64,000 nucleotides of DNA from Bostrychus sinensis (taxonomy: Eukaryota; Chordata; Actinopteri; Gobiiformes; Eleotridae), in assembly GCA_020698575.1 (NCBI GenBank), contig CM036243.1:25217403-25281402 (forward strand), in the 5' to 3' direction. The notes under the pieces are model-generated. The model saw only the letters and a program-made list of their open reading frames with translations, did not search any database and was not told where the DNA came from. Made by a program: the position numbers and the translations under genes. Positions 33,971 through 46,665 of this stretch are shown here, in pieces; position 1 is the stretch's first letter; each line of letters begins with the position of its first letter.

Positions 33971-35660
33971 TGTTACTGGGGCTCAATGGACCTGAGGTTT
34001 TCAAACAGATTACTGATTGCTCACACTCCTTTGTGTAACCATGCCCCCTTAGAACATCACTGGAAAAGGCAACGCATCAAACACAACGGCAGAGATTGGT
34101 TTCAACACCTGCCTGGCATGCATGGACAGCCAACCTACATTGCTTGTGCTGTGTCTCACATTGTTTTACATTTGAGTAAAAAGCATTAATCTTTAATTCT
34201 GTACATAACCTGTCACTTTGGGAGGACCATACTGAGTTCAGGACATGTCCCCACGAGGAATGTGTTTTGAAAGCTACAGACTTCCCTGGCTGCCTCGCAT
34301 ATATTCATAAAAAGTAAGAGGAAGGAAATCCTTTTTTTCAGCTTTCACTACCTATTATAATTCTAGTTAGTACAAGTTCATACACCAAGCTCTAGGCTCT
34401 GACCTTGAAGGATGTGAAAAAGCTGCCTTAGTTTAAACCTTTTCTCTGGTGTGCTTTTTATTGAACCAAACACACTTTGTTTGGCTGAGACCATTTACTG
34501 AGCAAAGACCAGTGTCTCCTCATGTGATGTGTTCTCTCTGTCTCCAACTCTCTATTGCAGTATGCACACAGTGAAGTTATCTCCCGTGCGCTGATGACCC
34601 AGGTCGGCTCATTTATCCTATTCAGGAAGCAAGAGATTGATTGTGCCTCTGCCATTGCTGTAATTATACTGTCATCACTTAATCAACCTTATTGGATTCC
34701 TCAAGCGGTCACAGTCCCTCAGGCTGGAAGGCTGTGAGAAAGATTGACTTTTTTTGGACAGAAAGAGAATGAACGAGAGAGTGGGCAAGATAGAAACTCA
34801 CTGAAAGAAATAAAGGTCAGAAAAGGAAGAGACCAAATTAAGCATGGAGTCATTTGAGAGGCAAATGAATGGCGTAATAAGGACAGAGGGGCTTCAAATG
34901 AGCAGGGAATGGCGATTGAGAAGTGCTTAAGAGGATGTCAAAGCATGTGGGAGCCAGCGTGTGGAGGCAGGAAGAATGGCATGCTGGGATGGTGTGGTGG
35001 AGATCAGGTGGGCGGGTGCAAAGGGGACAAAGTCTGAGTGATTGTTTCCTCAAGTCGGTGTCTGCCCCGCTAGAGAGGAGCTAACAAATGGAGAGGGTGT
35101 CACCTGGTAAAGCAGTTTAATAATTCATTTGTCTATGGGGCTGGGGCGGAAAAAGGGGGATGCTTTGAAGAGCGGGGCACAGATGGTCATCAGAGTGAAA
35201 GAGGAGCATCAACACACACTGCCTTACCTCCACGCCACGACATATGCGCTCAGAGAAAGGCCAGTACAGGGGACCGGACCCGTCACCTGGGTGCACACCA
35301 TATGCCACGGTGGCTGACAACCTGCTCTGTAACCCACAAAACACACAGCTCCATGCACGAACACACTACTTTTCCTGTTTTATAACCGCTCCACTTCCCC
35401 ACCGCAATGATACTTTCTTGCATACTGATGTGCAATTGTGTTTGTTGGCTGCCGAGATAAGAATTTACCAGCTGAAACGCCTGGCTGAGTGTCTTCACAT
35501 CGCGCCATAAACCTGCAGGTATTGAGACTGTATTGAGCACTCTCATGACAACACAGTCTAAATGCTGCTTTTTTTCAGTCACTCTTTGTGTTAAATTGCC
35601 TACCAAAGGATATTTTTTTGCCATTTTACTTGTGAATTAGCACCACCTTTACACTGACAT
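33971..35660. other. Unique non-coding DNA
   Basis: Purine-rich between 34740 and 35060. ORFs up to 124 codons lack recognisable domains. Nothing else seen. Confidence 0.4.
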
Positions 35661-35663
35661 ACA

Positions 35664-36034
35664 CTGAAAAATAAAAGTTGAGACACTGTAAAATGTAACT
35701 AGAAACTGAATGTAATGTTTCACAAATCTCACCCCATATTTGTTCCCAATAGAGCAAAGAAATAGTTGCTCCACTTGAATGTAATTGCAACAGCATGTCC
35801 CCAAAAAGTTGGGACAGGGCAGCAAAAGATGTTCTGGTTACCAATTAATTAATACATTTTAGTAAGATGATCTGGTATTAAAGGGGCATTTAAAAAAAAA
35901 GTCAGAATTTTTAGTATTGGATGCATTGGATGCTGATAATCCTGAGACCCTCAAGTGGCACAGGTATCAAAAACAGACCTGGTTCTGTACTGAAAATCAC
36001 TGCATGGATCATGAACACTTCCAGAGCATGTTAT

Positions 36035-36069
<35 letters not shown>

Positions 36070-36152
36070 GTGTGAATGTGATTTGAAAACACTGCTGTCT
36101 TCTCTGGGCCAAAGCTCACCCCGACCCTTTTTTTGGAATTGGGTTTATACTG
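35664..36152. mobile_element. Mariner-like MITE, copy 2, with poly-A expansion
   Basis: Opens with AAAAGTTGAGACACTGTAAA, carries CCCCAAAAAGTTGGGACAGG near 35800, CTGTACTGAAAATCACTGCATG near 35980 and GGGCCAAAGCTCACCCCGAC, and ends TTTTTTGGAATTGGGTTTAT. Same word order as the copy at 62558, including a run (here 30 A at 36037-36066). No ORF. Confidence 0.7.
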
Positions 36153-37616
36153 TATCAAACAAGAGAAAAGAGAAAAGAGTGCAACTTGTTAAGATATATA
36201 CCTGAGCCCCAGCCACAAAAACAGCAGCCTATGTTCCACTCAATTACGGTAGCGGCTTTAATGGTTATAAGTTCTCCTTTTGTGCCTCCCGTACTTTATT
36301 CCTCTCCCCTTGTGGCCTGCAGGTGATTACTTCAAGGCAGTAAAGGTCTCAGTGTACGTTTTTCACTTTGCACACAAAGCTTAGGATTTTTTGTTTGATG
36401 TGATGTCAAGAGGGATTCCTATATTTCCACTTTAGAGGAAAAAGGCAAAAGGGATGTCCTTAAAAACTTACTTATCTTACTTTTAATTCTAGTTTTGTCG
36501 GTACATACTTTTCCTTGTAGTGGCACAGGAGCATGTGTGTGCCATAAACCGAACTTAGATTATTATTTTACTCTTTGTTCCCTCTGACAAGAAGGTTTTT
36601 GCAACTGTTGGTTTGTTAGTTTATATTTTAGCAAAATAACTCAAAAGTGGTTGTATATTCATGTCTTTTTCAGGGTATGGCGCATAGCACAAAGGGTTTG
36701 TTTTGGTGTGAATGCAGAACATATTGGAGGTTCAGGAAGTTTAAAGGATTATGTACCACTGCAAGCAACAAATACCCCAAAAGTAAAGGAACATTTTTAG
36801 TGGATTCCTTACCATTTGTGGGTCAATGGATAGAACAGTTAAGAAGGTCTGTGCTCTCTGAATGCCTTTAGTTTACCATTTTCCTGACTTGACCTCAATC
36901 CACAATCACAAAGATGGATTCTAAGGATTAAAAGGACAATTAAAATAATGTCTTGTTATGTTTGAAAATGGTTCAGTTACATACATCTACTGTTTGTTAA
37001 ATAGTCCTATTGCCATTTGTATAGCCAAGAATTTGTATTGGTGGTACAGCTTTCAGTTTGTCATTGTGTGTGAAAGAGAAACCACAATTGGTTTCTTTGG
37101 GATTTGCTCAGTTCTGGAGTTCTCAAGCAACACAAACTGTGTAGCACCTGTGGCATTGAGACCAGCCCTGGGGGTTAAAACTTAATTTTAACACCCTATC
37201 CATTAAAGCATACACGGTGTACTGTTTTTGGTAAATATGCCCTTCCACATTTTCCCATTATTAAAAACATTAACAACTTATAGTCCTGTAAAATGGACAC
37301 AATACAAACAGCTGGAGTTAATTGGCTTGTGCTCAGTGAATTACAAAACACCCATGTAAGTGCAGAGAGAAAGTGGAAATGAAATGAAGGTGCAACAAAT
37401 CGACACTGGAGCGACAGCAAGTAAACAAGACAAAACATGTTATACCTGCAGTGTTTGGAGTGGGTTCATTGTATGCTTTGCAGTCCCAAAGGTAGATGTC
37501 TCTCACATAAGGCTTGTTAGCCAGCACCCCAACAAATGTACATCACTTAAGGTCAAGGAGATAGAAGCATGGAGGTGACTATAGGCGGACAAACATTTCC
37601 ATCCAGCAGAAGATGT
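36153..37616. other. Unique AT-rich non-coding DNA
   Basis: Nothing recognised; ORFs are short and without domains. Confidence 0.4.
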
Positions 37617-37624
37617 GAAGTAAC

Positions 37625-38031
37625 CAGTGATGGAAGGAGTACTCCAACTGTACAGAGGTATTGGAATATTGTTAGTGCAAAAATATTACTCAAAAAGTAA
37701 AATAGCTCAACACAAGTATCAAATAAAAAGTAAGAGTGTAAAGTTATAAGTATGTGGTACTTTTTCTTAAAAATTGCCATACTTCAATTGCGCAACTACT
37801 ACTGCTACACCTGACTCCAAACCTGTATCAAACCCAGTATTGTACCTTATGACTGCAATGCAAGCATTCAACCCACAATGGTCAAAGTCAAAATGTACTT
37901 TTACTCAGATAGAGACTGTATAAGTATAAGTAACAATTTACTCCACAATTTACAAAATAAAAAATCATTACTTTAGTGTTAAGTAAAGTGAGTATTTAAG
38001 TATGAGTATTTCATTGTACTTTTCACCTCTG
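37625..38031. mobile_element. 407-bp hAT MITE with perfect 8-bp TSD
   Basis: The left terminus CAGTGATGGAAGGAGTACTC and the right terminus (reverse-complemented) CAGAGGTGAAAAGTACAATG follow the hAT CAGNGNTG rule. The 8-bp target-site duplication GAAGTAAC is intact on both sides (37617-37624 and 38032-38039). Subterminal parts are rich in AAGTA/TACTT words, binding-site-like repeats also seen in the element at 1-692. No ORF; mobilised only in trans. Confidence 0.92.
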
Positions 38032-38334
38032 GAAGTAACAAAATATGCACCAAGCAGACATTCTGGGAGATTTCTACAAAACTCTCAGTCTGAAGGGGTT
38101 CATTGTAAAATCGTAGGTGTCAGATTGGAAGAAGGAAGAGGCATCATGCTTCATATATACAGTTTTTGAAAATGTGGAGCTGGAAGGACAACATAATGGA
38201 AAGTTGAGGCGGAGTGGATAACGGCTTAGGGAGTGAACCCGGGACGACCCTGCTGCTCCCGACACACGGGCCACATATTGATGGAACAGACTCCAGACGA
38301 CAAGCTCCATTACCCTGTGGAGCACTGCAGCTAA

Positions 38335-38575
38335 AGAGAGGGCAGACAGGATCAGAGAGGGGCAGGAAGGAGCAGAGAGGAGCAGGGAGGGGCATAGAGG
38401 AGCAGCGAGAAGCAAATACAGGCAGGGAGGAGTAGAGAGGGGCAGAGAGGAGCAGAGAGTGGCAGAGAAGCGTTGCGACGCGGAGGAGCAGAGAGTGGGT
38501 CAGAGAGAGGAAGAGAGGGGCAGAGAGAAACAGAGAGAGGACAACAAGGGAAGAGAGAGGAAGAGAAGAGCGGAG
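38335..38575. repeat. GA-rich purine tract with 10-12-bp period
   Basis: Irregular units such as GGAGCAGAGAGGGGCAGAGA repeat for about 240 bp. ORFs on the minus strand made of Pro/Leu/Ser/Cys repeats come from this tract. Purine-pyrimidine strand bias could allow triplex-type structures, but that is speculation. Confidence 0.85.
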
Positions 38576-38899
38576 AGCATAAGGCAAGAGGAGTGTGGAA
38601 GGCTGGTGAAATTGAAACCAACAGAGGGAGAAATAGAATAATCATTCCAGCAATAGAACAAAATAGGCACTAAAGTGAGCATACTGTTGCTAGTTAAAGC
38701 AGGGCAAAATATTGCAGTGAAAAGATTAGTGGTAATTGATGTTAGTGTAAAATAATATTACTCTAGTATTAGACAAACAAAAATACTGATTAAAAATTTT
38801 AAAAAGTTAAACAACAAAAACGGTATTAACATTTTTTTATTTTTTTTTTTCACCAGAGTGCAGAGTATTTGCAAGCAAAGTAGAATATGTACTCTAATC

Positions 38900-39150
38900 C
38901 AGTACTTCCCAACCAGGGGTACAGGGACCCCTAGGGGTACACAAGCCATTTGCAGGGAGTACTTCTGATCTTGGTTAAAATAATATGATATTTTATGTTT
39001 AATAACTTAATAATAACTTAATAAGTTGTAAAATTGCTATGTGTTGAACATTATTATTATTATTTGTTTAAGTGTATTTTGAAAATAAAATAGTTAATAA
39101 CACAATTTAAGAGGGGTTTATATTGTTGCTTATATTATTGTTTCTCAAAA
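38900..39150. mobile_element. hAT element terminal fragment
   Basis: CAGTACTTCCCAACCAGGGG then TACAGGGACCCCTAGGGGTA is a classic hAT (Charlie-type) terminus with its internal CCCCTAGGGG palindrome. The following AT-rich DNA with TTAATAACTTAATAA words fits the family. The matching right end was not located. Confidence 0.65.
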
Positions 39151-39234
39151 TATACACACAGTCCCAGTGATCACAAGGAAGTTTGAATGACTATGAAAAG
39201 GCAAAACAACTTCCACCCCTGTGGCCTATTGCCA

Positions 39235-39375
39235 GAAGCTGGGTGAACAAACTCAGAGTTGTGGAGTAACTTCTGGGTTGATAAAACTAAACAAATCCAA
39301 ACTGAGTAACTTTGGGTTCATGTTGCATGAAGCTGGTTATGAACTTTCTCTGTCAACCCAGAGTTAAACCCTCAA
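39235..39375. repeat. Fragment of an 'ACTCAGAGTT' inverted-repeat MITE
   Basis: AACTCAGAGTTGTGGAGTAA-CTTCTGGGTT, AAACTGAGTAACTTTGGGTT and CAACCCAGAGTTAAACC are repeated direct and inverted CAGAGTT words, typical of a fish MITE family. Boundaries uncertain. Confidence 0.45.
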
Positions 39376-39449
39376 CCACTGAAAACTGCAGCTGCTGCAC
39401 TGATCAGACAGATGCTGGCACAGTTCAGCCAATAGGGTTCAGTCTAGAG

Positions 39450-39905
39450 CAGGGGTCTGCAAGCCAGTTGTTGCCAAAAATACAAAATTTGCATCTGTAA
39501 AGAGCTGCAACTTTAATGCTCAAAACTGAAATAGCTTATGGATGGTCCTTAATTATTGTAAACTAACAAAGAAATGTGTTAATCCAGGAGCCACGCACAC
39601 TCTGAGAACTGGAGCTACATCCAGAAACTATTTCTTGGTGTTGTTTATTTCACTTAGTTTCTTGCACTTCAAATCAGCTCATGCAAGCACTGCATGGTTA
39701 ATAAAGTGGTTTACTATAAGTCCACAGCACATACTGGAAAACAGTAATTAATTATTATTACTTGATAAGACGATGCAGATGCAAGATGATGTTTCAAAGT
39801 CGTCTATGTATTCCTTTATTGACTTTGCATAAACAGATGTCAGATGCGTAAAGAGCCACAAGAGCGGGACTAAAGAGCCGCATGTGGCTCTAAAGGAAGC
39901 CACAC
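39450..39905. mobile_element. hAT element ('CAGGGGTCTGCAA' type), deleted copy
   Basis: The left terminus CAGGGGTCTGCAAGCC is followed by GTAAAGAGCTGCAACTTTAA, and the right part has GTAAAGAGCCACAAGAGCGG and AAAGAGCCGCATGTGGCTCT, the subterminal signature of this hAT family. The extreme right end (CAGACCCCTG) is missing or mutated, so no TSD can be read. No transposase ORF. Confidence 0.65.
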
Positions 39906-41904
39906 ACAGGAGTCAGCTGGGTTTGTGAGTTTTTACGATTTATAGTGCTTTACTCCCAATTGGAGGGGAAGCTCTGTAGAGAAAAATGAGGCAAAACAGC
40001 GAAGGAACAAGCAAAGTTACTGAGTTCCACTTTCATGAGAAAGACAACTTGCATCACATTTGCTAAACTCATAACATAACTTTGGTTTGATGTAATATAT
40101 GTACAGTATATTGCAGTGGGGGATAGATTCAGTTTTATTTTGTTGTTTTTGAGGGATTAAGTTTACCTCAACTCATTTGTAGATATGGACAGGACTGCAA
40201 CACCTTGACCTCTTTCTAAGTGTAGTAGTTAATTAGCTTGAGACACCATTTCATGGTTAGATAACATTTAGTCATTAACAATCTTGACAAACAAAACACA
40301 CATTTTAGTGCAGATATTAGATAGTTAGGCAACATGCAGCCCAGAAACTCTTGGAAGAAATAAATCTCTAAGCAGCAACTGGAATCAGAAAAGTAATCAA
40401 AGCATCCCAATATTGCGCTATATGAAATAACTGTTTATTCCACAAAAAATAAGTGTTTTTAACTCTTAATAAAAGGTTTGAGATGACTGAAAAAAGAGAA
40501 GTGCCAAAATTGAACCTTGTCCCACATTCCATTCCTTTTCCTCAAGGTTCCCCATTGTCACAGAAACACCGAGCCTCTTATTTCCCGAAATAAGTCCTTG
40601 AAGAAGTCGCAGCGATCCCAGAGTTCATTTCAAGGATCCTCCTTTCCCTCGTTGCCCTCGATTGTTCCCCCCCTTTTGTTGCTCACTTTCTGAAATGTTC
40701 TGAAAAATGCAACCCGTTTTGTACCTTTTTCACCTGCTGTAAACCTGTGAAGTGAGTCGCAGGAAGCAGAGGGGATCTCCATGGCGACAAAGTTAAATTA
40801 TAGGTATGGGGGGGCGAGGTATGAGAGTGAAGGGGAGAGGTGTCAAAGCTGTCCAATCAGCAGTGACAAGCAATCACTGGGGAGTTTTAAAAGAAACGGG
40901 TCGTATAAGCATGGACCAGGGAGTGATGGATGAATTGGTCGGAGGGGAGAAAGGAGGGAGGGTGGGAAGACTGCATGGATTACGTGATTACAGGAGGATG
41001 AGCCTGATGAGCTTTAATGGGATGCGATACAAAGGCAGGAAGAGAAAAGATGTGTGCGTGTGTGTGAATGTGGCTGAAAAACAGGGAAAGGCAGGTGGTG
41101 TTTAGAAGCAGCAGTAGCAGCGAGAGGGCCGGTACAAGAGTGTACAAGATTGATTGGTGATTGCTCTTGGATTTTGTGGCACAGTGTGTGAAAGCCGTAA
41201 AAGGAAAAAAGGTGGGGGGTTGTAAAGGAGATGGAATATAAACTCCCAGATGCCAGGTATTTTTCCTACCAGGCGGCGAGACGACAGGAGCCTAATGAGT
41301 TCCCTCATAGCAGCGCGGCTTCCATCTTATGAATCACACCAACAGTCTCCTACACACGCACACTCACACACAAAGCCATTCACCATTACATTCAGTTGTA
41401 ATGAATTACAGGGCTCTCTCGGCCTAAAACCTTGGCCCTTGGACCACGTCACACGATACACGCATACATCATTTGGGTGCACCGGATCGATCCCAGTGCA
41501 GCCATTTGACACAAATACACACAAAATCGAACGCTACGTGACATATTCCATCAGCAGCTGTACCCTTGAATCCCACTGAGATCCTCCAGAGAATCGTTCA
41601 CACAATGGCCATCAATATATTGACATGGTCTAAACAAAACTGTGCAATCCCACTTCATCTGCTGGGGATTTGGTGGTGTATCACTTTGTGCTGTTCATAT
41701 CTGAAGCTTAGAATGACTTAAATAGTTTTATTATAGATGGAAATGACAGGTAATTAAGCTTATGTTAAGGTGCTGCATTATAACCTTAAAAGCTTACATT
41801 ATTTTGCGTTTGTTATTTTGTTTTATTTGTTGGATGGTTAATATCTTCAAACATTATAGATCATTTTACAGTTTATATACAATTCATCTGAGTTTGAAAC
41901 AATG
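39906..41904. other. Unique non-coding DNA
   Basis: GC-richer, G-biased stretch 40745-41110 encodes a 99-codon ORF (40806-41105) of Gly/Arg/Lys-biased composition without domain; read as non-coding. Nothing else recognised. Confidence 0.4.
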
Positions 41905-42025
41905 GTGACATCCACTAAACAGACTACAATACATTTTCTAATGGAGAATTAGCATTAGCCACCAAATATCATGAATTATGAATGATTGAGATGAGTTTGG
42001 GAACTGACAACTAACTGGCTGCATG
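41905..42025. repeat. Dispersed repeat, copy 1 (unnamed)
   Basis: CAGACTACAATACATTTTCT ... GAATTAGCATTAGCCACCAA then ATATCATGAATTATGAATGA and GTTTGGGAACT. The same order occurs at 57600-57720. Neither copy has visible termini. Confidence 0.7.
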
Positions 42026-42880
42026 TGTGTAATGTAAGTATATGATGTCATAAGCAAAAGTATTGATATTTAGCTGTTTTATTAAATGCAACAATTAGCA
42101 CAGCTTATGTTTTGGTAACAAACATACTGACATTTGTTTTTGCTGTCTAAAAACCTTATGTCATATTTCTAGTTTCCCCTCTCCTGAAAAAGAATAGGAA
42201 AAATGCTCTTCTTGTCTCCAAACTGCAGGCACAACTCATCTACTGTAAGCGTCACTTGTGAAAGGGTCTAGAGAGTCCACTTTTCTGAATGTTTAGAATT
42301 TATTTTCCTTCTTAATTACTCAATCCTAATTAGTGCATTGACCCAATCTTGAAACGCATATTTTCTCTTTGGATTATGCTAATTTTCTTTTGCAGTTGTT
42401 AAATAATTTATTCAGTCTATCTCCTATCTCTAGACTCCCAGATCCAGCTGTTGAGCTGTAGCTGAAGGAAATTTACTTAACACTAATAAATTTCAAGTAG
42501 GGTCCACTGAGGAAACCCCATCATTACTTATTGATTTTAACGTTCTCCCTCCCACTGCAGTAATGTGGGATGTACAGTACAGTTACTGAAGAAGTTTGTA
42601 CAGCACATCTATTTATCATTTTCCCCATTCTTAATATAGGAAAGACACACAATTTTAACTGCACCACTTAGATAATATAGATTCAGACAAACTTGAATTT
42701 GTCTGCATTTGTCATCTATGGACATTCAACAATTGAGGTCAACTGTCAGAGATGTTGTACTTCAAAATCAAAGACTTTGTATGGGCCAAGACAAGGGTCC
42801 TGTATTAATTTTAGTTAATTATATATTTTTAACATGTAAATTATTTAGTTCAACTTTTGATTGAAGGCGTTTTCATGGTG
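42026..42880. other. Unique AT-rich DNA with homeodomain-word cluster
   Basis: At 42300-42400 the words CTTAATTACTCAATCCTAAT-TAG and TTGGATTATGCTAAT bring four homeodomain-type sites (TAATTA, TAATCC/GGATTA, CTAATTAG) within about 90 bp. No repeat match known; possible regulatory sequence, unproven. Confidence 0.3.
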
Positions 42881-43800
42881 TTGGGAATCCGATTCCAGGA
42901 GACATCAGGGGGAGTTACAGAGGCTGCAGAAGAAGCAGAAGGGAGAGGAGGTACGACGCGTGTTTGACCAACAAATTTACTTCTCTGTCAAATAATATAC
43001 TGTAATTCCGACGTGGCTAATTGGGAGATTTTGCGTTGCGCCGGTCAGTTTGAGGGCAACGAGAGCTGCTGTACGTCAATGCTCAAGGATCATTGGGTGC
43101 GCATTGAACAGTCCTGGCTCAGCTGTGAGTTTGCGCTACTTCTGTGATCTGAGGGCCATCCTCCCGCTCCCCTCTAAACACTGAACAGTGACTGCTGTTC
43201 GGGCTCTGTCAGGGACACTCAGCTGTTTCTGACTGGATGCTCTCCACAGATGTTTCCTTACTTGCCCTGTCATTGGTTACTTTTATGGAGCTCCCGTCTG
43301 ATTGGCTGTCTGTGAGAAGTAGGCGGGAGTAAAGTGCCGTGAGCGCTTGGCTTGATTCATGTGAGAGGACTGTAAACAGAATGCGACATGACAGATAGGA
43401 AAATACCAAACAATATTACTTTAAACCTGGCGCTAGACACAAACATGAGGCAGATTACAGACGGAATGGGAGCTTACAGATGCATTAGGTTGTTTTGAAG
43501 CTAAACACGAGTAAGTCTCTCTTTGCTAGTGTGACAACAATGTGGATAATAATATAGCATATCAGGAACATTCAAACGACAAATTAGAAAGAATATATTG
43601 TTAATAAAAGCACTCCTTGGTGTTTTCTGTCAGGTTAACAGTGTGAGCAGTGTAAAAGCTGAGCTAAAGCTAACAGCAGCTAAAGCTCCTGCAGAGGAAC
43701 AGGGCTGGTTATATCACAGTCTGTGTAAATGTGTCTCCTAAAGGTAAGGCTGACTATCACTGACTGTTGCTTCTCTCTGTGAGGATTTAAGTTTAAAGGG
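42881..43800 (+). promoter_or_regulatory. CpG-rich, CCAAT-containing promoter-like segment
   Basis: This segment is the GC/CpG-richest for several kb. Two inverted CCAAT boxes (ATTGG at 43272-43276 and 43301-43305) lie 29 bp apart, followed downstream by a donor-like AAGGTAAGG at about 43741-43749. It may be a 5' exon/promoter of an unseen transcript or, more likely, the 5' region of a degenerate hAT-type transposon whose right end is at 44621. No coding exon was recognised. Confidence 0.3.
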
Positions 43801-44379
43801 ACATGACATTCAGTATTGTAAATATATAATATACACTCACTAAGTGGCTACATTCTAGGCTGTTTTAATATTGTAGGCCCATAATAAATATTGCTCAGAC
43901 AGTGTCATTTCTAACTTGTTGAGCAGATGAGATGCTTGTTTTGGCTGATCACTAAAGGAGTAATGGACTTGATGTTTTTGAATAATCTCAGTACACGTGT
44001 TGAAGTGCTTTCTGTTGCAGAATGGGACAAGTCACTGCCATCATGCAACATACAGAAACTTGTGCATTTAACCCCAAATATTTATTACACATTTTTACTG
44101 TATGAGCCCCTGATTCTTTGAGCCCTGGGCTCTGGCAGCTCTGGCCCTGTGTCAAGACTCTTGTGAATTATCTTTTTATTCTCAAAAAAGTATAGCCTAT
44201 AAAGCATCACTTTAGTTTTTTACACATCTTACATATACAGTAGGTAGGTTAAGTACCTTCTCACTTTTCTGCTAAAGGCTTTTGTTGAACAATTTGATTA
44301 GGACCTGATTCAAAGACAGATTATATTCTATATTGTTTTCACACTAAAGCCATTTAACACTATTTAAACCACACCAGGA

Positions 44380-44621
44380 TACATAAAATGACATCTCTTT
44401 TTTCAAAATTTTCTGGAGGAGGACCCCCAGAACCCCCTATTGCTATTATATTATATATTATATTGTAAATTATGTACCTTTTTTGTTATTCATACTCTCA
44501 GAACTGTAATCTAAAATCTTTATTTTATAGATTTATGCATAAGAAAAATGACTTTGAAGTTGAATGAGGGCTCATTTACAAAAAAATTCCCGGGCTGAAA
44601 ATGAGTCCCACTCCAGCCCTT
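44380..44621. mobile_element. hAT-type right terminus
   Basis: Read on the minus strand the end is AGGGCTGGAGTGGGACTCAT then TTTCAGCCCGGGAATTTT, a familiar fish hAT terminus. Inside it lies TTCTGGAGGAGGACCCCCAG-AACCCCC (44411-44437), which is common near the end of such elements. No matching left terminus was found, so the element may extend up to 42.9 kb or be truncated. Confidence 0.5.
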
Positions 44622-45010
44622 TACACTGCTAAGAACAAATATAGATACTGTACCTCAAGTGGGAGATGAGCGCTTTTGCACAAATTGTGCTATCCAGGGC
44701 TTGTTACAGTTAAACAAGAAGCTCAGTGTCATGTGGAGCCATTGGCAGTGGACATGTCATAGTGGTTACAGAGTATTTCTCAACAAAAAGCTGCACTAGA
44801 CTCTGCCTATGACCAGAACATGCATCGTGATGCCCCCTTTTCCTCTCACTTGACAAAAGCTATATGAGCAACTTGAACCACCCCTTGCATTCAGTTTTTA
44901 AACAACAAAGAGCAGGCAGTGGGCATCTGAGATCAGTGAGGACATAATGCCACAAGAACACCTACTTATTGATGATCAGAATGAAGTCTACATCAATTCA
45001 TCTGAAGTGG
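44622..45010. other. Unique non-coding DNA
   Basis: Nothing recognised. Confidence 0.4.
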
Positions 45011-45062
45011 CCCAACAAATAAATTTCTCCTTGGGGATTCATAAAGTTGAATTGAACTGATC
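45011..45062 (+). mobile_element. LINE 3' tail scrap
   Basis: AATAAATTTCTCCTTGGGGA-TTCATAAAGT followed by TGAATTGAACTGA is the common fish LINE terminus 'TTCCCTTGGGGATTAATAAAGT' with a short tail repeat. Only about 50 bp remain. Confidence 0.65.
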
Positions 45063-46599
45063 AACATATTACAGAGGTTGGTTTCAATAAGGTCTGTAAA
45101 ACATTATTCCCAGCTGTATCAACTAAGTGCAAGATAATAACTTATTGTCTCTGAACCTTGCCTCCAATCAAACATGATTCACTATTACAAGCCATTTTGA
45201 CTGGTTTCACAAGACTGTTAATGACATAAATGCCATATGTTTGTACATTACACTGCAACATACAACACCTTACATGCGTGGGCATGTCTGCTCTGTATCT
45301 GAACATTGTCAGACTAAAAATATCACCTCAAAGATGAAAATATTGATTTCATCTCGCAAAAAGGGCATCTTTGACGTGAGGCTGTGATGAGGTATGATTC
45401 TGCGATAATCACCTAACCAAGTGCTTTAAACACTGGTACACCAAACCCACTCGAACCGAACTGCAAATGCCAGTTACCATTAAAGGCTTGTCTCCGGCAG
45501 TCAGCTCTTATCAAATATACATTATGCTCTACTAAGTGCATTATGTGTAACTCTTAATTACCACAGATGCCAGATGTAAGTAAGTGAGGTATGGAACAAG
45601 TGACAAGTGTTGTTTCTCCGTCGAAAAATTTCGTTAGTGATAGAAAATTAATTCTGCACAAAGTGGCTGCTCCGGTTCCTTCTGGCTGCCAGCTGTTCGT
45701 GCGGGCCGCTCTGCCCCACCTCCCTGTCACTGCATCAGATTGACTGTAGCCTACTAATAAAATAAAGAGAGATGCTCCCTGTGTGATGCTTGCGCTAAAT
45801 CAATGTGGGCCCGCGCTGACAACCCCAGCCTCCTCTCCCTTTACTATGACACCGGGAATATTAAATTATGTCACCGCAGGGTCCACACACACACAGACCA
45901 AGAAAGAGAGAGAGACCAAGGCCTAAGACCAGACCGGTTTGTATTAAAATTAAAGTATTTTTAGTGCAAAGAAATGAACAATCAGGTTGAGGAGAATAAA
46001 GGAAGCCTAAGAAGTAGAAGGAACAGGAAGAGCATTGAGAGGATAGCCACTAATGTGCAGCCTGAGGGGAAAGATCAAGTGCAAATGGTGCTTATGGGAT
46101 CAGGTGAAATGGTCAGGATATGTGCGGGTGCAAGGGAGATTAACAAAACGGCAGAGCAAGGCTGGCCATGATTACCATAAAGAGGGGAGAAAAAAAGGAA
46201 AATGGGAAGAATATGAGAATATATAAGGAAAGGGCTACAGGAAGAAGCAGAGACTAGAGGGTGCTCCATGAGATGACAGCCCGGCGACCTTCAGCGATAG
46301 ATCACACACTGGTTATTAGACTGAAGTCTGTCTCTAGTGAATGTATCAAGCCATGTCTTATTGCTCAGGTTGTTTTAGACTTAGGCTATAGTTGTGTGTG
46401 TGGAGGGAAGGGCATAGTGAATATAGGTTAGTTACCATGGATGCTGATGATGTAATTAATTTATAAATGTGCAATTGTAGTCTGCATAAAAAAAGTGTTT
46501 CAGTGTGACCCTATTCAAAGTCAAAATAATATTTGCTTAATGCTTAATGGCGTCCAACAATATACCGTACTAGTAAACCTTTTGGGGATCAAGTATGGT
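45063..46599. other. Unique non-coding DNA, one possible conserved block
   Basis: The part 45640-45880 (GC-richer, with GCTAAATCAATGTGGGCCCG and ATTAAATTATGTCACC) is non-repetitive and may be conserved; not demonstrable here. Purine-rich 45895-46270. Confidence 0.35.
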
Positions 46600-46604
46600 A
46601 TAAA

Positions 46605-46665
46605 CCAGTCATCACCAAATAGCGGCTTGCAGTCCAGATACAAGCCATGGGAGCCTTTTATCTGA
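46605..46665. mobile_element. hAT-like terminus scrap
   Basis: CCAGTCATCACCAAATAGCG then GCTTGCAGTCCAGATACAAG resembles the degenerate 'CAGTGGTCACCAAA..GCGGCCCGCGGTCC' terminus of a hAT family. No partner end found. Confidence 0.4.

Noticed and set aside
38074..38682. Pro/Ser/Leu/Cys-repeat ORFs on the minus strand
   Set aside because: By-products of the GA-rich repeat tract; several frames are open at once.
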